Positions 35,433 through 43,756 of a DNA stretch of 64,000 nucleotides are shown one piece after another (position 1 is the first letter of the stretch; every line of letters begins with the position of its first letter). This DNA comes from Weissella uvarum (GTDB lineage Bacteria; Bacillota; Bacilli; Lactobacillales; Lactobacillaceae). Both the position numbers and the translations under genes were made by a program. The notes under the pieces were generated by a model. That model had not been told where the DNA came from and did no database searches. It was given only the letters and a program-made list of their open reading frames with translations. Location: NCBI RefSeq assembly GCF_016908785.1, contig NZ_JAFBEO010000001.1, positions 434,001 to 498,000 of the forward strand. Reading direction: 5' to 3'.

Positions 35433-35469
35433 AAAAAAAGCTTGAATAGTTAACTATTCAAGCTTTTTT
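35433..35469. terminator. Perfect bidirectional terminator
   Basis: AAAAAAAGCTTGAATAG / CTATTCAAGCTTTTTT: 17-bp self-complementary stem with A-run and T-run; separates the 59-aa gene and the convergent 79-aa gene. Confidence 0.9.
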
Positions 35470-35528
35470 AGCCTTATAATTTAATTACTCGTACTCACTT
35501 CATCCTATTCAAAAGATGATGCATACCC

Positions 35529-35768
35529 TTATTTTGCTGATTTTTCACCCTCATAATATACCGAAATTAGAGACAACAACAATAACATTGGCATTAAGAC
35601 ATCTTGAATCGATTTAAATGAAATATTTCCTGTAAACAATAATATAAACCAAAATATAATGACAAACACTGGCAAAATTGATCCAAGAATACCTTTGCGA
35701 TGCTTACCAAGTACATATTGAATGACACATATTAAGGTCGCCACAATCAAAAAAATAATGAATTCCAT
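35529..35768 (-). CDS. Small three-helix membrane protein, candidate immunity protein
   Basis: 79 residues with three hydrophobic segments (about 2-18, 28-47, 57-72) and a charged C terminus (YYEGEKSAK). Good ribosome binding site AGGAG, 6 bases before ATG. It sits between the export operon and the duplicated Trp-rich peptide genes. Resembles small bacteriocin-island membrane proteins in size and layout only; family not recognised. Confidence 0.6.
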   Translation of the reverse strand: MEFIIFLIVATLICVIQYVLGKHRKGILGSILPVFVIIFWFILLFTGNISFKSIQDVLMPMLLLLSLISVYYEGEKSAK

Positions 35769-35882
35769 TGACTTCTCCTAAAACCATTTATTTAGAACAC
35801 CCTATTTGTTATTTTATTTTTAATTATACCAACACATTTAGTCTCTATACCAGGTATAGACGCTTCAAATATCTACAACATC

Positions 35883-35918
35883 AAAAAACACGCTAGCTGG
35901 ATTTTTCCAACTAGCGTG
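35883..35918 (-). terminator. Terminator of Trp-rich peptide gene 1
   Basis: CACGCTAG / CTAGCGTG stem extended by TGGA/TCCA after one mismatch; six T follow on the minus strand. Confidence 0.8.
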
Positions 35919-35960
35919 CGCTTTTTATAAATTAGTTTTGAGGTCAGAATTCACAACTTG

Positions 35961-36050
35961 CTATGGTTGCCAAGGCGTCCATGGATCCCATGGTGTCCAT
36001 ACGGCTGCGTTCCAATCTATGACGTTTTGCTTTTGATTATTTGAATACAT
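35961..36050 (-). CDS. Trp/Pro-rich 29-residue peptide, copy 1
   Basis: Too short for ordinary gene callers. Sequence starts MYSNNQKQNVIDWNAAV and ends WTPWDPWTPWQP. Five Trp at 13, 18, 21, 24 and 27 with a W-x-P period. GAGG lies 9-10 bases before the ATG and a terminator follows. No signal peptide, no double-glycine leader, no Cys. The second copy, 348 bases away, differs at one residue (Ala15 to Thr), by a replacement in a peptide whose Trp and Pro are all kept. Could be a leaderless antimicrobial, a signalling peptide or the precursor of a modified peptide; no modifying enzyme gene is nearby. Confidence 0.65.
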   Translation of the reverse strand: MYSNNQKQNVIDWNAAVWTPWDPWTPWQP

Positions 36051-36096
36051 ATACAATTACCTCGTTTCTGTGATAGGTGATATATTCTTATTTATT

Positions 36097-36118
36097 AGAG
36101 CTAAACGTCTTTAACTCT
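36097..36118. promoter_or_regulatory. Operator-like dyad before Trp-rich peptide 1
   Basis: AGAGCTAAA-CGTC-TTTAACTCT: 9-bp arms with one mismatch, centred about 57 bases before the start codon. Confidence 0.5.
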
Positions 36119-36231
36119 ATGACATGTATTATCAATGTTACACCCTAAACCAAGGTTAATCTAAGCACAAAGTAAACATAAATATCCACAAAAACTATCA
36201 ATGCATTATAAATACATTTATCTTAAAAGAT

Positions 36232-36266
36232 AAAAACACGCTAGCTGGATTTTCCCAACTAGCGTG
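36232..36266 (-). terminator. Terminator of Trp-rich peptide gene 2
   Basis: CACGCTAG / CTAGCGTG stem as in copy 1; five T on the minus strand. Confidence 0.75.
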
Positions 36267-36308
36267 CGCTTTTTATAAATTAGTTTTGAGGTCAGGATTC
36301 ACAACTTG

Positions 36309-36398
36309 CTATGGTTGCCAAGGCGTCCATGGATCCCATGGTGTCCATACAGCTGTGTTCCAATCTATGACGTTTTGCTTTTGATTATTTGAATACAT
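36309..36398 (-). CDS. Trp/Pro-rich 29-residue peptide, copy 2
   Basis: Same as copy 1 except Thr at position 15 (DWNTAV). All five Trp and four Pro are kept, with the same ribosome binding site (GAGG), a perfect upstream dyad and a terminator. The two genes lie head to tail on the minus strand. It is first in transcription order, but copy 2's terminator should uncouple it from copy 1. Confidence 0.65.
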   Translation of the reverse strand: MYSNNQKQNVIDWNTAVWTPWDPWTPWQP

Positions 36399-36444
36399 AT
36401 ACAATTACCTCGTTTCTGTGATAGGCGATATGTTCTCGTTTACT

Positions 36445-36466
36445 AGAGTTAAACGTCTTTAACTCT
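36445..36466. promoter_or_regulatory. Operator-like dyad before Trp-rich peptide 2
   Basis: AGAGTTAAA-CGTC-TTTAACTCT: perfect 9-bp inverted repeat with a 4-base centre, same position relative to the ORF as in copy 1. Confidence 0.55.
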
Positions 36467-36588
36467 ATGACATGTATTATCAATGTTCCACCCTAAAGTA
36501 AGTTTAATGCAAGCACAAAGTAAACATAAATTTCAAAAAAATCAGAAATAATGAGGCATTAGCTATTAAAAATGGTTATCGCCTTTAC

Positions 36589-37116
36589 CTATAATCGCTT
36601 CTCTAAAATCAAATCCCGTTGCGGCTTCTTTCCCATCATAAAAACATGATCGTCCACTGGCTCAAAACCAAATTGTTGGTAAAATGCGATGGCTTTTGTG
36701 TTTTGTTCCCATACCCCAAGCCAAACTTTACTTTTGTGGGCCGCTTGCGCTAATTTAAGTGCCTCTTCCATCAAAAGCTTACCATAGCCGTGCCTTTGCG
36801 CCCCAGCTAATACATAAATGCGTTGTACTTCTAGACTGTCATCCCCGCGTTCTTCAGTTTGCGCATCCCCGACATTAACCTTTAAATACGCCACCGGCTC
36901 CCCTGCAACCATGAGAAAAAACCACTGACTATTCTCGTCCCTTAATTCGTCCCTTAATTGATCTAATGCATAAGCTCGTTGCACGTATTGTTCAACGTCT
37001 TCAGTGTCATTAAAAGGTAAAAAAGTTTCTTTAAATGTTTGAGCACTAATGGTTTGCAGCGCCACTACATCCTGTTGTGTTACTGGCACCAATTTGGCCT
37101 TTGCATATTCTGTCAT
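36589..37116 (-). CDS. GNAT-family N-acetyltransferase
   Basis: About 175 residues. Acetyl-CoA site region VQRIYVLAGAQRHGYGKLLM (about 105-124, R-x-x-G-x-G/A pattern) and the C-terminal LGVWEQNTKAIAFYQQFGFE. Closest in layout to diamine/protein-alanine acetyltransferases (RimI/SpeG-like), substrate open. I take the ATG at 37116 because AAGGA is 9 bases away; the ATG at 37125 touches it. Confidence 0.88.
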   Translation of the reverse strand: MTEYAKAKLVPVTQQDVVALQTISAQTFKETFLPFNDTEDVEQYVQRAYALDQLRDELRDENSQWFFLMVAGEPVAYLKVNVGDAQTEERGDDSLEVQRIYVLAGAQRHGYGKLLMEEALKLAQAAHKSKVWLGVWEQNTKAIAFYQQFGFEPVDDHVFMMGKKPQRDLILEKRL

Positions 37117-37147
37117 CCCATTCATTCCTTAGCTTTATTATCCGATT

Positions 37148-37741
37148 CTATTGTAAAAATTTCACCAACCAGTCAGCACCATAAACTAAGGCGAAACTAT
37201 AAGCAGCAATGCTAGCCGGCTTCCCGAGTAAGATAATCAAGGTGAATTCTTTCCAACTCATTTTGGTTAACGCTGTCAATAAGACTAACGCGTCATCCGG
37301 AGCAACTGGCAAAAATATCAACAGTGCAAAAGTAAAACGCCAACCTTTTGAATCAAGTTTATCCATATATTTATCGAGCGTTTTTTCTGAAACAAAGATA
37401 TCAATAATCTTATGTCCATAACGGCGGCCCAAGCCAAACAAAATCAACGAGCCTAAAATAATTCCAATATAGTTATAAACAAAGCCCCACCACGCACCAA
37501 AAATAACGACGCCAGCCGCTAAAGAGATACCGCCAGGAATAATCGGAATCACCACTTGAATAATTTGAATTAAAATAAAAACAAGGGGTCCCCAAATACC
37601 AGCTCGTTCAACGAATTGCTCTAAAACATGTGTATTTGTAAAGGCGCCAATCCGGTATAACCATATGGCTAAAATAATCATCACTGCGATGCCAAAATAA
37701 GAAATATAATTTACGATTCGTCGCTTTGTTTCCAGTTTCAT
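37148..37741 (-). CDS. TVP38/TMEM64 (VTT/DedA-like) membrane protein
   Basis: 197 residues, about six membrane segments. VTT domain core: GGISLAAGVVIFGAWWGFVYN, then G-x-x-x-G-x-x-x-G-R-R-Y-G, and LLIFLPVAPDDALVLLTALTKM, with the F/P-x-x-P-D-D motif of TVP38 proteins. The family scrambles or transports lipids in membranes (known for DedA relatives). Start at 37741, after AAAGGTAAC, rather than 37768. Possibly one unit with the GNAT gene (31 bases apart). Confidence 0.85.
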   Translation of the reverse strand: MKLETKRRIVNYISYFGIAVMIILAIWLYRIGAFTNTHVLEQFVERAGIWGPLVFILIQIIQVVIPIIPGGISLAAGVVIFGAWWGFVYNYIGIILGSLILFGLGRRYGHKIIDIFVSEKTLDKYMDKLDSKGWRFTFALLIFLPVAPDDALVLLTALTKMSWKEFTLIILLGKPASIAAYSFALVYGADWLVKFLQ

Positions 37742-37895
37742 CAGGGTTACCTTTCTAACTACAGACATACTTATAATATTAAAGTACCATCCTTAAAGTA
37801 TGGTAAAACTTTTAGAAAAGTTCAATTCGTGCTATAGTTAGGGTCTTGAGGATTAAAAATAGTTACTAAAGATTGATTAGCAGGAGACAACACTT

Positions 37896-38570
37896 ATGTA
37901 TGAAAAAGATGGAGAAAAACGTGAGCTCACAATAGCCGAAGTCATTGGTTTTTTAATGATTGGCTTGCTGCTCAATGCAATTGGTAATGGTTTAACCGTT
38001 GCGACTAACATGGGGTCAGCCCCTTGGACTGCCGCTGCCGCTAACCTGTCAAACGTTACGACCTTACCCATCGATGTATTTTTGTTCAGTTTCGGTCTTT
38101 TTGCTGCCCTAGCTGTTGTCATCATCTTACGCCATTTTGATGCAGGCCGTTTCTTTAGAAACTTGGCATTTGTGTTCATCTTTAGTGTCGTCATTGGTGC
38201 CACGGCCCGTGGGTTTAAAACCATCGGCGTCGGTGAATTAAACTATTGGTTACGTCTGCTCTTAGATATATTCGGAATTACCATGATCGGGATGGGAATC
38301 TCAGTCACACAACGTTTAGCTAAATTTATCCATCCCTTGGATGATTTAACAAATGTGACTCGCTTCAAATACTTCCATGGAAATGTCGTGGTTGCGCAAA
38401 CATTGAATTTTGCCATTCCAATGACGATTTCATTGGTAGTTTGGTTAGTAACCGGCAAGTTAGTTGCCATTAACATTGGTACCTTTTTCTCATTCTTCTG
38501 CCAAGGCATGGTAATCAGTCGAGCGGATCATTTCTTAATTCCACACCTAAAACACCGCTCATCACTATAA
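37896..38570 (+). CDS. YczE/YyaS/YitT-family membrane protein
   Basis: 224 residues with five or six membrane segments. Conserved YczE start: GNGLTVATNMGSAPWTAAAANLS, with the T-x-x-G-x-x-P-W motif, then SVTQRLAK. Function of the family is not established (YczE affects lipopeptide production in Bacillus). Ribosome binding site AGGAGA; monocistronic with its own terminator. Confidence 0.8.
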   Translation: MYEKDGEKRELTIAEVIGFLMIGLLLNAIGNGLTVATNMGSAPWTAAAANLSNVTTLPIDVFLFSFGLFAALAVVIILRHFDAGRFFRNLAFVFIFSVVIGATARGFKTIGVGELNYWLRLLLDIFGITMIGMGISVTQRLAKFIHPLDDLTNVTRFKYFHGNVVVAQTLNFAIPMTISLVVWLVTGKLVAINIGTFFSFFCQGMVISRADHFLIPHLKHRSSL

Positions 38571-38585
38571 ATAAACAATTCAAGG

Positions 38586-38613
38586 AAATCCGATCTCACA
38601 TTCGGATTTTTTT
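38586..38613 (+). terminator. Terminator of the YczE-like gene
   Basis: AATCCGA / TCGGATT stem, then seven T; only 20 bases before rnhA. Confidence 0.8.
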
Positions 38614-38635
38614 ATGTCATTAGGAGGCCATTCAA

Positions 38636-39322
38636 ATGAAAACATATGCCATTGTCGGAAATGAACACGAGGGGATCTACACGGCCCCATGGTCACAAGT
38701 CCAACCTCTTACACAAACTAAACCAGCCCCTAAATATAAAGGCTTTAATTCCAAAGCAGAGGCGCAAGCTTGGTTCAATGCGCAAAACAGCTCCGCCCGC
38801 CAATACCAAACAGCTTATAACGGTGATTTTAAAGCTAATCCAAGCCATTTTTATATGTTTACTGACGGTGGTAGCCGCAACACTGGTAATCATGCCGGTG
38901 GCCACGTTAACACCCACGACAAAGCTGCTTGGGCGTTAGCCATCTATGCTGGAACTGATCTAAATCAAGCCATTTATACCGACAGCAAAGCTTACTTTGG
39001 TCGTACCAACAATGAGATGGAACTACTAGGCTTAATTAATGCCCTCCTCCAAGCTCAACGTACAGATGCACCTGTAACCATTGTTAGCGACTCAAAGTAC
39101 GTTTTAGACGGCGTTACCAATTGGATGTACAACTGGCAAGCCAATGGTTGGCAAAAAAGCTCCGGCGAAATTGCCAACTTAACGGCCTGGCAACAAATCT
39201 ATGATTTGGTTCAAACGCTCGCGGACCGTCTCCACTTCATCTGGGTCAAAGGTCACGCAACCAGCCAAGGCAATGTACTTGTTGATGAGCTATTAAATCA
39301 AGCGATGGATCAACTCTCGTAA
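38636..39322 (+). CDS. rnhA: Ribonuclease HI with N-terminal hybrid-binding domain
   Basis: Cuts RNA in RNA-DNA hybrids. 228 residues: a caulimovirus-type hybrid-binding domain (about 1-50, PKYKGFNSKAEAQAWF) and an RNase H domain with the catalytic carboxylates in TDGGSRN, NEMELLGL, SDSKYVLDG, and the final Asp in VDELLN, plus KGHA. This is the RnhC-like 'RNase H1 with HBD' arrangement found in lactobacilli. Ribosome binding site AGGAGG. Confidence 0.9.
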   Translation: MKTYAIVGNEHEGIYTAPWSQVQPLTQTKPAPKYKGFNSKAEAQAWFNAQNSSARQYQTAYNGDFKANPSHFYMFTDGGSRNTGNHAGGHVNTHDKAAWALAIYAGTDLNQAIYTDSKAYFGRTNNEMELLGLINALLQAQRTDAPVTIVSDSKYVLDGVTNWMYNWQANGWQKSSGEIANLTAWQQIYDLVQTLADRLHFIWVKGHATSQGNVLVDELLNQAMDQLS

Positions 39323-39330
39323 AACCGAAA

Positions 39331-39358
39331 GCACCCTACAAAAGTGGGGTGTCTTTTT
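39331..39358 (+). terminator. Terminator of rnhA
   Basis: GCACCCTAC / GTGGGGTGT hairpin with an AAAA loop, then five T. Confidence 0.75.
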
Positions 39359-39482
39359 GCGCCTTTTTTCACAAGTTATTCAATCACCAAACAAATTCCA
39401 AACAAACAACGCGAACAAAAAAATAAGGTGGTTTAAACATTTGTAACCTTTCAAGTTAAGGAATTCACAATATAGGGTAATA

Positions 39483-39514
39483 AAAAAGACTAGACCCGCA
39501 AGCCTAATCTTTAT
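39483..39514 (-). terminator. Terminator of ktrB
   Basis: AAAGATTAG / CTAGTCTTT stem with a wobble, six T on the minus strand. Confidence 0.75.
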
Positions 39515-39518
39515 GCGT

Positions 39519-40862
39519 CTATCCAATCATAATTTCTTCTGTTGGATAACGATGATGTGAACTTTGTTGATGAATGTTAAGGACTGAGAACATTACCGTA
39601 TAAAGACCGACACGTCCAATAAACATAACCAGCATAATCACAATTTTACCAATCAGCGTCAAATGAGGCGTCAAGCCCAACGAGAAGCCTGCCGTTGAAA
39701 AAGCAGCAATGACTTCAAACGTGATATATTCAACACCAAATCCATGCGGAATTGTTTCTGTGACAGCCAAAATCAAAGATGCTCCCAAAACAAAGGCTAA
39801 TGACAACACTGTTAACATCAACGCTTTAATAATGTTTGCTTGACTAATTTGACGATCACCATAATTCACACGTTCTTGGCCACGTAGCGCAGCAATTGAT
39901 TGACGCCACAAAATCCCGAGAGTGGTCGTTTTAATACCTCCAGAGGTTGATCCTGGCGTGCCACCAACGAACATGAGGAACATAACAATAATGAGTCCTC
40001 CAGCTGACAAACTCGTCATTGGTACAATCGCAAAACCAGCTGTACGTGGTGAAATGGCTAAGAACAATGTATCAATCAAACGATTAAACAAATTGCCACC
40101 AGTATGTGGCAAACCTTTTTCAGTAATTAAGAAGCCAACAAATCCTAACAAAATCAACCAACTTGAGGTTGATAAGGCAATCCGTGTATGTAAACTCAAA
40201 CGATGGTGCTTATGGTTAAAGAGCGACATCAAGTCTCGCCAAACAAGGAAACCTAAAGAACCCGCTAAAATCAAGAACATCCAAACCACTAAGACATACG
40301 GACTGTTTTGAAAACTATCTACTGACTGAGGGAAGAAAATAAACCCTGCATTTCCAAAGGCCGAAATAGAGTGGGCAACACTATAGTACAAACCATGGGC
40401 CCATCCAAAACGAGGAACAAAATCAAATGACAGCAAGATAGCACCAATGACTTGAATAATGACAGATAGTGAGAAAACATAGGACAACATGACCTTAACA
40501 TCGGCTAAATTCCGTAAATTCAAGGCATCTTGCATCAATAAGCGCGCTTTCAAATCAATTTTTTGTCGTGTAATGGTCAATAATAGGACCGTAAAGGTCA
40601 TAAAACCAAGCGCTCCGATTTCAATCATAATTAAAATCACAACTTGGCCAAACCAAGACCAGGTCGTTGCCGTATTCAGCGTTGTTAATCCTGTAATCGC
40701 TGTTGCTGAAACCGCCGTAAATAGTGCATCAATAAAGGAAACATGCACACCAGCTTGATGCGCAATTGGTAATTGTAAAATAGTCGCCCCACAGATAATA
40801 ACCATCAAAAATCCGAAGGTTAAAATTTGTGGTGGTGTTAGTCGATCAATAAATTTCTTCAT
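39519..40862 (-). CDS. ktrB: Trk/Ktr-type potassium uptake membrane protein
   Basis: 447 residues, the K+ channel-like translocating subunit of KtrAB. Eight membrane segments and four P-loops with selectivity-filter glycines: TAITGLTTL, FGNAGF, RTAGF (SPRTAGFAIVP) and STAGF (FSTAGFSLGLTP). The intramembrane loop MFVGGTPGSTSGGIKTTT is typical of KtrB. The partner KtrA is 3 kb away at 43757, not in the same operon. The upstream gap contains a DnaA-box cluster. Confidence 0.92.
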   Translation of the reverse strand: MKKFIDRLTPPQILTFGFLMVIICGATILQLPIAHQAGVHVSFIDALFTAVSATAITGLTTLNTATTWSWFGQVVILIMIEIGALGFMTFTVLLLTITRQKIDLKARLLMQDALNLRNLADVKVMLSYVFSLSVIIQVIGAILLSFDFVPRFGWAHGLYYSVAHSISAFGNAGFIFFPQSVDSFQNSPYVLVVWMFLILAGSLGFLVWRDLMSLFNHKHHRLSLHTRIALSTSSWLILLGFVGFLITEKGLPHTGGNLFNRLIDTLFLAISPRTAGFAIVPMTSLSAGGLIIVMFLMFVGGTPGSTSGGIKTTTLGILWRQSIAALRGQERVNYGDRQISQANIIKALMLTVLSLAFVLGASLILAVTETIPHGFGVEYITFEVIAAFSTAGFSLGLTPHLTLIGKIVIMLVMFIGRVGLYTVMFSVLNIHQQSSHHRYPTEEIMIG

Positions 40863-41595
40863 AGTTAATTAACTCCCAACTTTGCTACTTCATTATACAG
40901 AAGTTTCCACAAAGATTTACACATCTTTTCCATAATTCTTGTGGATAACTGAGGATATTTATCCACGTCTGTGGATAACTTGTGTATAAATACGCTATTT
41001 TTACCCAAGAAAACGCCAAGATGGGGATAACATTCCTGTGGATAACCATCATTTCAATCCTTGTGATTTACAAAATGCCCGTCTTAACCGCTTTATTTTT
41101 CAAAATTAGCTTTAAGCTAACTTAAAACGGTGGAAAACTCAGTGCCAAGGTTAAAAAAGCAGGCTTAGTTCGTCATTTAACCAAACATTCGCTAATTTGT
41201 TATTAACAATTTAGCGATTATCAAACTATAGCCGAACGTTTGTCACATTAATCGTCAATATTTATGGTCTTAACTTAAATCTAGCTAAAATACATGATCA
41301 CTTTTTGGGGATAAATCAAAAAATCACGGCTAGCGTTCTAAATTATGGTAAGCTATAAGTACCCATTTAATCACTTTTTCACTGGTTTTCCACAGGTGAA
41401 TTCACTTTTGTGGAAAAGTTAACTGAATGACCATACGCGAACATAATATGTGCTGATTTATCAACGTTTTAAGCGCTTTTAAAAAACGATATGTTCGTGT
41501 GGAAATCTGTAATTTTTAACAATTATTAACAAGTTATCCACATCAGTTAAATTAAAAATAAAAGTTTAAAGATTTATATAAAGAAAGAGGGAACC
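40863..41595. other. 733-bp gene-free region with DnaA-box clusters, before rlmH
   Basis: DnaA boxes (TTATNCACA, either strand): 40940-40948, 40970-40978, 40981-40989, 41037-41045 and 41534-41542 match; near matches at 40959-40967, 41386-41394, 41409-41417. An AT-rich stretch lies between. No ORF with a ribosome binding site. About 14 kb from dnaA. Confidence 0.75.
41190..41216. repeat. 27-bp hyphenated palindrome
   Basis: CGCTAA-T-TTGTTA around a single T to TAACAA-T-TTAGCG; 12-bp arms with one mismatch, in the middle of the DnaA-box region. Confidence 0.55.
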
Positions 41596-42075
41596 ATGAA
41601 CATCAAAATTGTGTGTGTCGGGAAATTAAAAGAAAAATATTTGAAAGATGGCATCGCCGAGTATGCTAAACGCTTGCAAAAGTTCGGAAAATTCGAAATT
41701 GTGGAAGTCCCAGATGAAAAGGCCCCTGAACAACTGTCACAATCTGAAACGGATCAAGTGATGGCTAAAGAAGGCGAACGAATTTTGAGTAAAATTAAAG
41801 ATCGCGAGTATGTCTTTGCGCTAGCCATCCTAGGTAAAGAACGTAGTAGTGAAGAATTGGCTCAAGAAATCAACCAATTAGCGCTACATGGACAATCAGA
41901 TTTAACTTTCATCATTGGTGGATCATTAGGCTTATCCCCAGCCGTACTCAAACGAGCTGATACTCAGATTAGTTTTGGAAAATTCACCTTACCGCACCAA
42001 TTAATGCGTCTGGTATTAACGGAACAAATTTATCGTGCTTTCATGATTAATGAAGGCTCGCCTTATCACAAATAA
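41596..42075 (+). CDS. rlmH: 23S rRNA (pseudouridine1915-N3)-methyltransferase
   Basis: Methylates pseudouridine 1915 in helix 69 of assembled ribosomes. 159 residues, SPOUT knot: [26 protein letters not shown] (SAM site), and C-terminal [20 protein letters not shown] ending SPYHK, exactly the family length. Ribosome binding site AGAGGG. Location near the origin is usual in Firmicutes. Confidence 0.97.
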   Translation: MNIKIVCVGKLKEKYLKDGIAEYAKRLQKFGKFEIVEVPDEKAPEQLSQSETDQVMAKEGERILSKIKDREYVFALAILGKERSSEELAQEINQLALHGQSDLTFIIGGSLGLSPAVLKRADTQISFGKFTLPHQLMRLVLTEQIYRAFMINEGSPYHK

Positions 42076-42107
42076 AAAAAGCTGATTCAAATTGAATCAG
42101 CTTTTTC
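42075..42107. terminator. Bidirectional terminator rlmH / permease
   Basis: AAAAAGCTGATTCA / TGAATCAGCTTTTT perfect stem with a 3-base loop. Confidence 0.9.
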
Positions 42108-42111
42108 TTGT

Positions 42112-43470
42112 TTATTTAGCTTTTTTCTTTTGCCACACCGTATAACCAACCAGCATAAGCAAGAAATAAATGACTGTCGCAATCACCGAAAGCTGGGTGG
42201 CCTTATTAAACACCATTACCACCAAAACAGCTAAGAAGAATAAAATCGTTGCATATGATCCCATTGGGAACCAAGGCATTTTATAAGTCGATTGCGCACT
42301 TTCAGCGCTACGACGATATTTGATATGAGCAAACATAATAATAATCCAAACAAAGATAAAACTCATCGTTGCCACACCAGTAATCAAAACAAAGACCTTT
42401 GATGGGAAATAATAATTCAAAACAACCACTGCCAAGAAAATGGCTGCTGAAGCCAACATACCATTAACTGGTACATCTTGCTTTGATAACTTACTAAAAG
42501 CCTTTGGCGCTTGTTTATTCTTTCCAAGAATATACAATGTTCGCGATGTTGAGAAAATGGCTGAGTTAGCCGCTGACATGGCTGAAGTCAAAACAACAAA
42601 ATTAACGAAATCAGCCGCAGCTGGCAATCCAAGACCAGCAAAGACCTGCACAAAAGGTGATTGGTGCGGATTCAATTGATTCCAAGGGAACACTGACATA
42701 ATAATAATCATCGATCCAACATAGAACAAAGCAATCCGAACTGGTACGGCATGAATGGCCTTAGGCAAATCAACTTGTGGATTCTTCGTTTCACCAGCTG
42801 TTAACCCAACCATTTCAATTCCCGTAAAGGCAAAAATCACCATCGGGAAGGCCATAATAAAGCCAGATACACCGGTCGCAAAGAAACCACCATGACTAAC
42901 TAAGTTAGCAAATGAAGCGGTTGTGCCATGCGTTTGAAAGCCAGTCGCAATCATCCATAAACCACCGACAATTAAGGCCAAAATCGCAAAAATTTTGATA
43001 CTAGCAAAGCCTGATTCAAACTCGCCAAACAATCCGACATTAATCAAATTCGCTAAGACTAAAATGGCAACCACAATAAGGGGTGTCACCCACTGCGGCA
43101 ATTGTGGGAACCAATAGCGCATATAAATCCCCGTTGCTGTTAAATCAGCCATCGCTAAACTGGCCCAGCTCAACCAATAAGCCCAGCCAATCGCGAATTC
43201 CCAGCGATCGCCCAAGTAAACTCGTACAAAATCAATGAATGAACGTAATTTGGGGTTTGAGAGCAATAATTCACCGACCGCCCGCATCATTAAGTAAGCA
43301 AAGAATCCTGTAATTGCATAAGCCAAAATCAAAGCTGGCCCAGCACTATGGATGGCTTCACCCGATCCTAAGAAGAGCCCTGTCCCAATGGCTCCTCCAA
43401 TGGCAATCATCTGCACATGTCGTGAGGTTAAGCCACGCGATAACTCGCGCTCATTTTCCTGTTTTTCCAT
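42112..43470 (-). CDS. AAT-family amino acid permease under T-box control
   Basis: 452 residues, 12 membrane segments. N terminus RGLTSRHVQMIAIGGAIGTG is the AAT-family signature. Start at 43470 after GGGAGGT; the extra 20 codons upstream are T-box terminator sequence. Paralogue of the permease at 11461. A T-box leader means its synthesis rises when one tRNA is uncharged, so it should import that amino acid; I could not read the specifier codon with confidence. Confidence 0.9.
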   Translation of the reverse strand: MEKQENERELSRGLTSRHVQMIAIGGAIGTGLFLGSGEAIHSAGPALILAYAITGFFAYLMMRAVGELLLSNPKLRSFIDFVRVYLGDRWEFAIGWAYWLSWASLAMADLTATGIYMRYWFPQLPQWVTPLIVVAILVLANLINVGLFGEFESGFASIKIFAILALIVGGLWMIATGFQTHGTTASFANLVSHGGFFATGVSGFIMAFPMVIFAFTGIEMVGLTAGETKNPQVDLPKAIHAVPVRIALFYVGSMIIIMSVFPWNQLNPHQSPFVQVFAGLGLPAAADFVNFVVLTSAMSAANSAIFSTSRTLYILGKNKQAPKAFSKLSKQDVPVNGMLASAAIFLAVVVLNYYFPSKVFVLITGVATMSFIFVWIIIMFAHIKYRRSAESAQSTYKMPWFPMGSYATILFFLAVLVVMVFNKATQLSVIATVIYFLLMLVGYTVWQKKKAK

Positions 43471-43473
43471 CTG

Positions 43474-43690
43474 GTACCTCCCTGGGCATAGGAACACAAA
43501 AAACGTCCCTATGCCAAATAAATTTGACATAGGGACGTTAATTAACGCGGTTCCACCCTATTTTTTAGCATCACTGCTAAACAACTTAATTCAGGTAATA
43601 TCGTATCTCTCCCAAAGCACCAAACAATTGTCTCTGTTACTCTTTTTCAGCGGCCGAGCTCTCTATAAACAGGCTAACAATTATTTTTCT
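43474..43690 (-). promoter_or_regulatory. T-box riboswitch leader of the permease
   Basis: On the minus strand the invariant T-box AGGGTGGAACCGCG (43546-43559) is followed by a terminator stem AACGTCCCTATG / CATAGGGACGTT (43497-43539) with a T-run, just before the permease ribosome binding site. Upstream GAGAGCTCGGCCGCTG...AAAGAGTAAC matches the start of a stem I. Confidence 0.92.
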
Positions 43691-43756
43691 TTGTTCATCG
43701 AAACTATCAATATGGAAATATATACTAACAGTAATTATTACTTGCGTCAATATCCG

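Larger units (their letters stand above)
35883..36183. repeat. Tandem duplication, copy 1 (about 300 bp)
   Basis: Near-identical to 36231-36531, offset exactly 348 bases, with a 48-base unique spacer. Contains one complete unit on the minus strand: dyad, ribosome binding site, 29-residue ORF, terminator. Confidence 0.93.
36231..36531. repeat. Tandem duplication, copy 2 (about 300 bp)
   Basis: Second copy of the 35883-36183 unit. Differences are scattered substitutions, including one amino acid change in the ORF and a restored operator dyad. Confidence 0.93.

Noticed and set aside
42030-42080. SCC-type integration site at the 3' end of rlmH
   Set aside because: The gene end is followed directly by a terminator and a housekeeping permease; no direct repeat, recombinase or foreign insert.
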